This document shows positions 1 through 5,709 of a DNA stretch of 5,899 nucleotides, piece by piece. A program made the translations under genes and the position numbers. The first letter of the stretch is position 1. Every line of letters starts with the position of its first letter. The stretch is from an uncultured Gammaproteobacteria bacterium (GTDB lineage: Bacteria > Pseudomonadota > Gammaproteobacteria > SZUA-140). The DNA lies in NCBI GenBank assembly GCA_945787585.1, contig CALZIG010000206.1, forward strand, positions 1 to 5,899, read 5' to 3'. A model generated the notes under the pieces. That model saw nothing but the letters and a program-made list of their open reading frames with translations, was not told the DNA's origin and did no database searches.

Positions 1-1203
1 ACCATCGATATTTTGAAGGGACTGAAATCACGTTTTGAAGAACACCATAAAGTCAGGTACACACTGGATGCGCTGAAGACTGCGGCTGAGCTTTCGGCAC
101 GTTATATTAATGATCGTTACCTGCCGGATAAAGCGATCGATGTGATCGACGAGGCCGGTGCTAATCAGCGACTTCAGCCGGTATCGAAGCGTAAAAAGAC
201 CATTGCTGTAAAAGATATTGAAGCGATCGTTGCGAAGATCGCACGTATCCCAGCGAAGAGTGTGAGCAGTTCCGATAAAGCGAAACTGCGTACGCTGGAG
301 CGTGATCTGAAGATGGTGATCTACGGCCAGGATGAGGCGATCGATACGTTGGCCACGGCGATCAAGATGTCGCGTTCCGGTCTGGGTGAAGGGGGCAAGC
401 CGATCGGTTCGTTCCTGTTTGCAGGGCCGACTGGCGTGGGTAAGACCGAAGTGAGCCGTCAGCTGGCACTTATCCTGGGGATTGAACTGATCCGTTTTGA
501 TATGTCTGAATATATGGAGCGCCATGCAGCATCGCGTCTGATTGGTGCGCCGCCAGGTTATGTCGGTTTTGATCAGGGTGGGTTATTGACCGAGGCAGTG
601 AATAAGCAACCTCATGCAGTCCTGCTGTTTGATGAGATTGAAAAGGCACATCCCGATGTTTTTAACCTGTTACTGCAGGTGATGGATCACGGCACACTGA
701 CGGATAATAACGGCCGTAAAGTGGACTTTAGAAATGTGATCATCATCATGGCCAGTAATGCGGGCGCTGAACTGATGAGCCGCTCTTCGATCGGTTTTTC
801 GACACAGGATCACTCTTCAGATGGCATGGAAGCGATCAAACGCACCTTTACACCAGAGTTCCGTAATCGCCTGGATGCCATTGTGCAGTTCAAAGCACTT
901 GATGCCTTGACCATCGCCAATGTGGTCGATAAGTTCATTATCGAACTGGAAGCGCAGCTGCAAGAGAAAAATGTGGTGATTGATGTTGAGGAGTCGGCGC
1001 GCGAGTGGTTAGCGCTGCACGGCTATGATCCGTCGATGGGCGCACGTCCGATGGCGCGTACCATTCAGGAACATGTGAAAAAACCACTGGCGGAGGAGTT
1101 ACTGTTTGGACGTCTCGCCAAGGGTGGCCGCGTCAAGATTAGCGTCGATGATGATGGGTTGGTCTTTAAGGTTGAAGGGGCTGAAGAGACGGTCAGCAGC
1201 TAA
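1..1203 (+). CDS. clpA: ATP-dependent Clp protease ATP-binding subunit ClpA, 3' part (5' end outside window)
   Basis: ClpA is the AAA+ unfoldase that forms a hexamer, feeds substrates into the ClpP peptidase and receives N-degron substrates from ClpS in the cytoplasm. The reading frame is open to the left edge, and 400 codons are present of about 750 usual for the family, so the N-domain and most of the first ATPase domain (D1) are missing. Counting from the first base, the D1 C-terminal part (YINDRYLPDKAIDVIDEAGA) lies at residues 35-54. The second ATPase domain shows Walker A GPTGVGKT (142-149), pore loop GYVG (186-189), Walker B VLLFDE (207-212), sensor 1 ASNAG (251-255), arginine finger region FRNRLD (287-292) and sensor 2 GARPM (347-351). 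IGF at 264-266 matches the ClpP-docking tripeptide loop (IGL in E. coli ClpA). No damage is visible. A TTG at 13 is not a real start. The TAA stop is followed closely by a terminator. clpS would be expected just upstream, outside the window. Confidence 0.97.
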   Translation, partial: TIDILKGLKSRFEEHHKVRYTLDALKTAAELSARYINDRYLPDKAIDVIDEAGANQRLQPVSKRKKTIAVKDIEAIVAKIARIPAKSVSSSDKAKLRTLERDLKMVIYGQDEAIDTLATAIKMSRSGLGEGGKPIGSFLFAGPTGVGKTEVSRQLALILGIELIRFDMSEYMERHAASRLIGAPPGYVGFDQGGLLTEAVNKQPHAVLLFDEIEKAHPDVFNLLLQVMDHGTLTDNNGRKVDFRNVIIIMASNAGAELMSRSSIGFSTQDHSSDGMEAIKRTFTPEFRNRLDAIVQFKALDALTIANVVDKFIIELEAQLQEKNVVIDVEESAREWLALHGYDPSMGARPMARTIQEHVKKPLAEELLFGRLAKGGRVKISVDDDGLVFKVEGAEETVSS

Positions 1204-1209
1204 TCATTT

Positions 1210-1253
1210 TTACCAGCAAGCGGTTCGCATCGTTTGCTGGTAATTATTGTTTT
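1210..1253 (+). terminator. Intrinsic terminator of clpA
   Basis: A 13-bp stem (1210-1222 paired with 1231-1243, containing one G-U wobble) encloses an 8-nt loop and is followed by a T-rich tail (1244-1253, ttattgtttt). It begins 7 bp after the clpA stop. On the - strand the same hairpin is followed by A residues rather than T, so it should terminate clpA and not the convergent infA transcript. Confidence 0.85.
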
Positions 1254-1280
1254 ACGATAATAATAGGCTATGCAGAAGAC

Positions 1281-1499
1281 TTAACGTGCGCGGTAGGTGA
1301 TGCGCCCTTTAGATAGATCGTATGGCGTTAATTGTACAGTCACTGTGTCACCCGTCAGAATGCGGATGTAATGTTTTCGCATCTTGCCAGAGATGTGCGC
1401 CGTGACGACATGTCCATTTTCAAGTTCTACGCGGAACATCGTATTTGGCAGTGTCTCTACAACAGTGCCTTCCATTTCAATGTGTTCTTCTTTTGCCAT
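1281..1499 (-). CDS. infA: Translation initiation factor IF-1
   Basis: IF-1 binds the ribosomal A site on the 30S subunit and helps IF-2 and IF-3 select the initiator tRNA. The 72-residue protein has the same length as E. coli IF-1 and matches it almost throughout. The signature stretch from [18 protein letters not shown] through [17 protein letters not shown] and the C-terminal [11 protein letters not shown] are all present, covering the single OB-fold. The ATG at 1499 gives the canonical MAKE N-terminus, so the start is secure. No purine-rich Shine-Dalgarno sequence is visible in the 25 bases upstream, where the sequence is AT-rich. The gene converges on clpA, with 77 bp between stops. It is separated from aat upstream by 189 bp that contain a likely promoter. 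Confidence 0.98.
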   Translation of the reverse strand: MAKEEHIEMEGTVVETLPNTMFRVELENGHVVTAHISGKMRKHYIRILTGDTVTVQLTPYDLSKGRITYRAR

Positions 1500-1584
1500 G
1501 CGTTAATAATCGTCTAATTTAGGTTTTAGTTAATGGTTTGAATACTGGTCGTGTTATGAGCCAGCATTATTGGATTTTCTTTTC

Positions 1585-1599
1585 AGCCCAGCAAGGGCT
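1585..1599 (-). other. Small hairpin in the infA leader
   Basis: AGCCC and GGGCT (5 bp) enclose a 5-nt loop. The element would sit about 10-25 nt into the predicted infA transcript. On the - strand it is followed by an A-rich stretch, not a T-run, so it is not an intrinsic terminator for that strand. It may be a leader structure or chance. Confidence 0.25.
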
Positions 1600-1616
1600 T
1601 CACCCCAAGCGGCCAG

Positions 1617-1645
1617 ATTATACACCATTTTTTTTTATTTCTCGC
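1617..1645 (-). promoter_or_regulatory. Probable sigma-70 promoter of infA
   Basis: On the - strand a perfect TATAAT -10 box lies at 1622-1617. A 17-nt spacer upstream leads to GCGAGA at 1645-1640, which matches only 3 of 6 positions of TTGACA. The spacer contains a run of nine A residues (1636-1628). Initiation near 1610 would give a 5' leader of about 110 nt for infA. This promoter lies downstream of the aat stop, so infA can be expressed independently of the aat operon. Confidence 0.55.
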
Positions 1646-1688
1646 TTTCCGTGCGGTTAAGGGTGGAATTGAATTAGAAAAGGGGGGA

Positions 1689-2420
1689 TTAGTCGCTGTC
1701 GAGCAGTGAAAGAGAGCGTTTCCACTGGGGTGGCGCTAATGATGTGGCAGCACATGCCTGCTTAAGATGGTCGATGAAGGCGGTGCGTTCAATCTCTTCA
1801 GCACCCAGTTGAGTCAGGTGATTGGAGCCGATTTGGCAGTCGATCAGTGAAAACTGCCATTTTTTTAGTTGCGCTAACAGGTGTGCAAAGGCGACCTTGG
1901 ACGCATCTGACTCGCGGCTAAACATCGATTCCCCAAAAAATACCTGGCCAATGGCGATGCCATAGAGGCCACCGACGAGCACGCCATCGTGCCATGCCTC
2001 CACGGAGTGCGCATGTCCAAGTTGGTGCAACTGCTGATAGGCCGCCTGCATCTCCGCGGTGATCCAGGTGCCGAGGCCATCGTTGCGCGGCGCGGCACAG
2101 GCCTGAATGACTTCGGTGAAGGCGTGGTCCAGTGTGACCTCAAACCGGCCCTGGCGCAGTCGCTTCTTCAGGCTGCGGGATAATTGTAGTCGTTCCGGGT
2201 AGAGCACTGCACGAGGATTGGGTGACCACCACAGGATTGGGTGACCATCGCTGTACCACGGAAAAATGCCCTGTCGGTAGGCGTTAAGCAGTGTGGCAGC
2301 GGAGAGGTTGCCACCGACGGCTAACAGGCCGTCAGGTTCATCGAGTGCGAGCGCGGCATCTGGAAACTGGCACGCTGTCTGGTATGGGTCGAGATAAAAC
2401 GGGGGTGGCGGCTCTATCAT
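1689..2420 (-). CDS. aat: Leucyl/phenylalanyl-tRNA--protein transferase
   Basis: Aat transfers Leu or Phe from aminoacyl-tRNA to the N-terminal Lys or Arg of proteins, creating N-degrons recognised by ClpS-ClpAP. The 243-residue length is close to the 234 of E. coli. Visible family blocks in order are GNLSAATLLNAYRQGIFPWY (37-56), PILWWSPNPRAVL (61-73), TWITAEMQAAY (118-128), SVEAW (139-143), the catalytic-region block GESMFSRESDASKVAF (163-178) and LIDCQIGSNHLTQLGA (192-207). The ATG at 2420 puts a short proline-rich N-terminus (PPPP, 4-7) before the conserved fold. The bases before the start are CAAGAAG, so any Shine-Dalgarno match is unusually close to the ATG and translation may be coupled to the upstream gene, whose stop is 7 bp away. 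A 15-base direct repeat lies inside the WWSPNPR region. No ate (arginyltransferase) gene adjoins it. Confidence 0.97.
   Translation of the reverse strand: MIEPPPPFYLDPYQTACQFPDAALALDEPDGLLAVGGNLSAATLLNAYRQGIFPWYSDGHPILWWSPNPRAVLYPERLQLSRSLKKRLRQGRFEVTLDHAFTEVIQACAAPRNDGLGTWITAEMQAAYQQLHQLGHAHSVEAWHDGVLVGGLYGIAIGQVFFGESMFSRESDASKVAFAHLLAQLKKWQFSLIDCQIGSNHLTQLGAEEIERTAFIDHLKQACAATSLAPPQWKRSLSLLDSD
2214..2247. repeat. 15-bp direct repeat within aat
   Basis: The 15-mer aggattgggtgacca occurs at 2214-2228 and again at 2233-2247, an offset of 19 bp. Because 19 is not a multiple of 3, the two copies are read in different frames on the coding strand, one giving GHPIL and the other WSPNP. Confidence 0.95.
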
Positions 2421-2427
2421 CTTCTTG

Positions 2428-3561
2428 TTAAGGCTGATCTTTTTTATAGGGAAGATAGCGACTCAACATCGCTTGATAGCGCCCCAGATCCTGCTGCTCA
2501 TAACCGACCGCTTTTTGAATCGCTTCTCTGAATGCGGGATGCGCAATCCAGTGGCGTGAATGGGTGGTCGTCGGATAAAAACCTCTAATCAGTTTATGTT
2601 CACCCTGCGCACCCGCTTCGAAACGTTTGAGCCCTTGCGCAATACAGTAGTCGATGGCGCGATAGTAACAGACCTCAAAATGGAGGCTGTGGTAGTCGCC
2701 GTGACAGCCCCAGTAGCGCCCATAGAGGGTATCGCTATTAACAAAGTTAAGTGCGGCCGCCACATCCTGCCCCGCTTTTTGTGCCACTATCAGAATAATG
2801 TTATCTGCCAGGGTGCGGCCGATCTCCTGAAAAAAACCGAGGGAGAAGGGTGTCTGGTGGCCACGTTTGAGGTAAGTGGTTTGATGGAAGTGATAAAAGT
2901 TTTGCCACTGCTCATCGGTGATGTCATTACCATGCAGCAGCTGTACATTGATCCCCGCTTCACTGACTCGACGCCGTTCACGCTTTATTTTTTTACGATG
3001 GCGTGAGGCGAGTTGCGCCAGGAATTGATCGAAATTCTGGTAATCGTGATTGACCCAGTGGTACTGCGTGTCGGCACGTGCGATCAACGCGGGTTGCGTC
3101 AAACGTTGCTCATCAATCTCATCCAGGAACAGGCAGTGTAGTGATGAGACCTGTTCAGTTTCCGCGTAGTTGAGGAGATAGTCGACGACTTCCGTCGCCG
3201 CTTGTGAATCGTTGCGATCTTCCAGTAGCAGGCGTGCGCCGGTTACCGGAGTATAAGGGGTCGCGACGACCAGTTTGGGATAGTAGGCTAAACCGTTGCG
3301 CTCATAGGCGCTGGCCCACGCCCAGTCAAACACAAACTCACCCCACGAGTGGTGCTTGAGATACATCGGCACTGCAGCGACCAGACGCGCATCTTTATGG
3401 CCCAGCAGATATCTCGGTACCCAGCCGCTTTCGCCACCGACGGCCTCGTGGTGCTCCAGTGCGCTGAGAAAGGCGTGGTTCAGAAAAGGATTGTCCGCAG
3501 CCAGTCGGTTCCACGCCGCAGCGGGGATTGAATCGATCGTGTCAGCGATGGTGAACTTCAT
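2428..3561 (-). CDS. COG3146/FemAB-like (PF04339, formerly DUF482) GNAT-fold N-acyltransferase, substrate unknown
   Basis: The protein belongs to the predicted N-acyltransferases of COG3146, related in fold to FemAB and GNAT transferases. No reaction has been firmly assigned to the family as far as I know. From the ATG at 3561 it has 377 residues, normal for the family. Recognisable blocks are NPFLNHAFLSALEHHEAVG (24-42), FVFDWAWASAYERNGLAYYP (76-95), PYTPVTGARLL (102-112), a basic stretch HRKKIKRERRRV (188-199), YLKRGHQTPFS (230-240), LYGRYWGCHGDYHSLHFEVC (279-298) and RFEAGAQGEHKLIRGFYPT (313-331). No signal peptide or membrane segment is seen, so it is probably cytoplasmic. The frame stays open to a GTG at 3618 and an ATG at 3615, which would add 18-19 non-conserved residues. 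I chose 3561 because the conserved domain starts there, but no start has a good Shine-Dalgarno. The stop is 7 bp before aat, indicating an operon. Confidence 0.9.
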   Translation of the reverse strand: MKFTIADTIDSIPAAAWNRLAADNPFLNHAFLSALEHHEAVGGESGWVPRYLLGHKDARLVAAVPMYLKHHSWGEFVFDWAWASAYERNGLAYYPKLVVATPYTPVTGARLLLEDRNDSQAATEVVDYLLNYAETEQVSSLHCLFLDEIDEQRLTQPALIARADTQYHWVNHDYQNFDQFLAQLASRHRKKIKRERRRVSEAGINVQLLHGNDITDEQWQNFYHFHQTTYLKRGHQTPFSLGFFQEIGRTLADNIILIVAQKAGQDVAAALNFVNSDTLYGRYWGCHGDYHSLHFEVCYYRAIDYCIAQGLKRFEAGAQGEHKLIRGFYPTTTHSRHWIAHPAFREAIQKAVGYEQQDLGRYQAMLSRYLPYKKDQP

Positions 3562-3673
3562 CGTAGCGATGTTATTAATTGTCTGAGGAGTCGGCGAGGC
3601 AGAGCATGGATTCATCACTGTTCAACAGGCTTGCGTTTAATCGATGAGTGGAATGACAGGTACGGTGAATGTG

Positions 3674-3683
3674 CGTTGCGCAA
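3674..3683. repeat. 10-bp perfect palindrome between the PilZ and acyltransferase genes
   Basis: GTTGCGCAAC is self-complementary and lies about 15 bp beyond the PilZ gene stop codon, on its downstream side. There is no T-run after it on either strand. It could be an operator half-site pair or chance. The surrounding gap (3562-3697) shows no convincing promoter. Confidence 0.3.
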
Positions 3684-3697
3684 CCGATACTGTTTTT

Positions 3698-3997
3698 CTA
3701 TTTGACTGATTTAATCATGCCCGCAATCTCAAACTTGCCCTCTGACTCGGCGGGCGAGACGCGAATCACCTCAATCACGGCATCGAGTGGTGGTGTCGCA
3801 TTGGTGCCGGGAAGTACGTGGATGTCGAGTAGCGCATTGACTTCGCATGGTGCCTCGCCGATGAAGAAGATGCCATTCGCGCTAAGGTTTTTTGTAATGC
3901 CTCTCTTTTGCTCGTCGTTGCTGCCTGCTTTTCTGTACTTAATGACGCATGTGGTGTCGATTCTTGGAAATTTTCTCAGCTCATTTACGTTGTACAT
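3698..3997 (-). CDS. Stand-alone PilZ-domain protein, predicted cyclic-di-GMP receptor
   Basis: PilZ domains bind the second messenger cyclic di-GMP and pass the signal to motility, exopolysaccharide or transcription targets. This 99-residue protein is a single PilZ domain. It carries the RxxxR motif (RKFPR, residues 8-12) and the (D/N)xSxxG motif (NLSANG, residues 37-42), the two elements that contact the ligand. The following strand GIFFIGE (42-48) and the later EVIRVSPAE (76-84) fit the family beta-barrel. There is no signal peptide, membrane segment or second domain, so it must act through an unseen partner. The ATG at 3997 is preceded by AGAGA with an 8-nt spacing, an acceptable ribosome site. 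It lies 91 bp downstream of trxB across a hairpin and 136 bp upstream of the acyltransferase gene, so co-transcription is possible but not shown. The output is unknown. Confidence 0.88.
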   Translation of the reverse strand: MYNVNELRKFPRIDTTCVIKYRKAGSNDEQKRGITKNLSANGIFFIGEAPCEVNALLDIHVLPGTNATPPLDAVIEVIRVSPAESEGKFEIAGMIKSVK

Positions 3998-4034
3998 ATA
4001 GCGAGTCTCTTTAAATGCATGTTCAGTCGGAAAT

Positions 4035-4062
4035 CATTATAACAGCCCGGGCGTTCCCGGGC
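4035..4062 (-). terminator. GC-rich hairpin after trxB, candidate terminator or attenuator
   Basis: Seven G/C-only base pairs (4062-4056 with 4051-4045) enclose a 4-nt loop and begin 26 bp after the trxB stop. On the - strand the stem is followed by TGTTATAATG, T/A-rich but without an uninterrupted T-run. Termination is therefore probably partial, leaving the PilZ gene able to receive some trxB transcript. Confidence 0.5.
4036..4041 (-). promoter_or_regulatory. Possible -10 box upstream of the PilZ gene
   Basis: A perfect TATAAT lies at 4041-4036, about 38 bp before the PilZ ATG. The spacer and -35 region are occupied by the GC-rich hairpin, and no TTGACA-like hexamer is found 16-19 nt upstream. 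TTTCAC is 22 nt away, which is too far. The match may be chance within the AT-rich tail of a terminator. Confidence 0.3.
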
Positions 4063-4088
4063 CGTGAAACAGTCTGCACGGGGCTGAC

Positions 4089-5196
<1,108 letters not shown>

Positions 5197-5377
5197 TCAA
5201 GTTGTAAGTGCAACACGCTTAGTCTCAAAAAAGACTTGTTGCGGTGTGCGATAACCAGGGTACTTCCTCGGTTTGTTCGATTATTCAGTTTTTTGACAAT
5301 CCTGGCAACATCCTCTCCCTGACTTGATGGAAATCCGTTCCTTTTGGAAAGTAGCGGCGTAATAATCCATAGTTAGT
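5197..5377 (-). pseudogene. IS30-family transposase, C-terminal remnant with frame changes
   Basis: Reading the - strand, three segments in different frames rebuild the C-terminus of an IS30-type DDE transposase. Segment one (5377-5327) reads TNYGLLRRYFPKGTDFH. Segment two (5324-5277) reads SQGEDVARIVKKLNNR. Segment three (5271-5200) reads PRKYPGYRTPQQVFFE and then TKRVALTT, with a TGA stop at 5199-5197. From memory, E. coli IS30 has NTNGLIRRYFPKKT, then LNNRPRK, and ends in RGVALTD, so order and spacing agree. Frame changes fall at 5325-5326 and around 5272-5276. The upstream part of the gene, including the catalytic Asp residues, is not recognisable in the window, so the remnant cannot be active. 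Stop-proximal bases 5201-5213 may include part of a terminal inverted repeat. No second end or target duplication was found. Confidence 0.85.
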
Positions 5378-5565
5378 GAAAACTCGATCAAACTATATTT
5401 CTAACTAAAAGGGCAATTCCTGAGTGATCTGAATAGAGAAACAGGTTGACCCTGAACCTTCAATTTCTGATTTTAGGCCAGTTGAAAGAAGCCCCCCCGC
5501 TGCTAATGATTATTGCCTGCGAACGAAAGAACAGTAACACGACACCTGGTTTTGATAACAAAAAT
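5378..5565. other. Non-coding stretch beside the transposase remnant
   Basis: There is no recognisable coding sequence on either strand. The heptamers TAGTTAG (5370-5376) and CTAACTA (5401-5407) form an inverted repeat with a 24-nt gap beginning at the edge of the transposase similarity. A run of seven C residues lies at 5492-5498. The boundary of the original insertion cannot be placed. Confidence 0.5.
5482..5510 (+). promoter_or_regulatory. Candidate sigma-70 promoter in the intergenic region
   Basis: TTGAAA (5482-5487, 5 of 6 to consensus) and AATGAT (5505-5510, 4 of 6) are separated by exactly 17 nt. The spacer contains a C7 run. No open frame with a ribosome site follows, so if it is real the product would be an untranslated RNA ending near the hairpin at 5622-5641. 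AT-rich sequence makes chance matches likely. Confidence 0.3.
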
Positions 5566-5586
5566 GTACTGAAAAATTATTCAGTA
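5557..5586 (-). terminator. Possible intrinsic terminator downstream of the porin gene
   Basis: On the - strand TACTGAA (5586-5580) pairs with TTCAGTA (5573-5567) around a 6-nt loop and is followed by CATTTTTGTT (5566-5557). The stem is AT-rich and so weak, but the T-run is good. It lies about 125 bp beyond the porin stop. Confidence 0.45.
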
Positions 5587-5621
5587 TTTAGGTTGAGTAT
5601 GTGTAAGTTTGGCGTATCGTT

Positions 5622-5641
5622 AAACCTACAAGGTGGGTTTT
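5622..5641 (+). terminator. Small hairpin with T-tail, + strand
   Basis: AAACCTAC (5622-5629) pairs with GTGGGTTT (5633-5640) around a 3-nt loop, using one U-G wobble, and ends in a T4 run (5638-5641) that is mostly inside the stem. On the - strand the wobble becomes a C-A mismatch, so the structure favours the + strand transcript. Confidence 0.35.
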
Positions 5642-5655
5642 GTGATGATAAGGCG

Positions 5656-5697
5656 CTCTCTCGCGGCCGTACTAATCAAGCACCAACCGCGAGAGAG
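5656..5697. repeat. Perfect 11-bp inverted repeat just downstream of the porin gene
   Basis: CTCTCTCGCGG (5656-5666) and its exact reverse complement (5687-5697) flank a 20-nt loop, starting 12 bp beyond the porin stop codon. In the porin mRNA this would form a stable hairpin near the 3' end. It lacks a T-run after it on the - strand (CGCCTTATCA follows), so it may act in mRNA stabilisation or as part of a compound terminator with 5557-5586. Confidence 0.75.
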
Positions 5698-5709
5698 GGG
5701 GTATAGCAG

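Noticed and set aside
28..525. A 165-codon open frame on the - strand opposite clpA
   Set aside because: It is antisense to conserved ClpA domains including Walker A. The translation is rich in Arg, His and Thr without family similarity.
1210..1243. Bidirectional use of the clpA hairpin as the infA terminator
   Set aside because: On the - strand the stem is followed by AAAAATG, not a T-run, so it is not a standard intrinsic terminator in that direction.
2560..3006. A 148-codon open frame on the + strand opposite the acyltransferase gene
   Set aside because: It is antisense to a strongly conserved COG3146 region, with no motif of its own.
3669..4001. A 110-codon open frame on the + strand opposite the PilZ gene
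   Set aside because: It lies almost wholly antisense to the PilZ coding sequence, whose ligand motifs are clear. Its translation shows no family features.
5446..5706. An 86-codon open frame on the + strand in the intergenic region
   Set aside because: It has a poor ribosome site context, no recognisable motif, and runs through three hairpins including the perfect inverted repeat. It is more likely a chance open frame.
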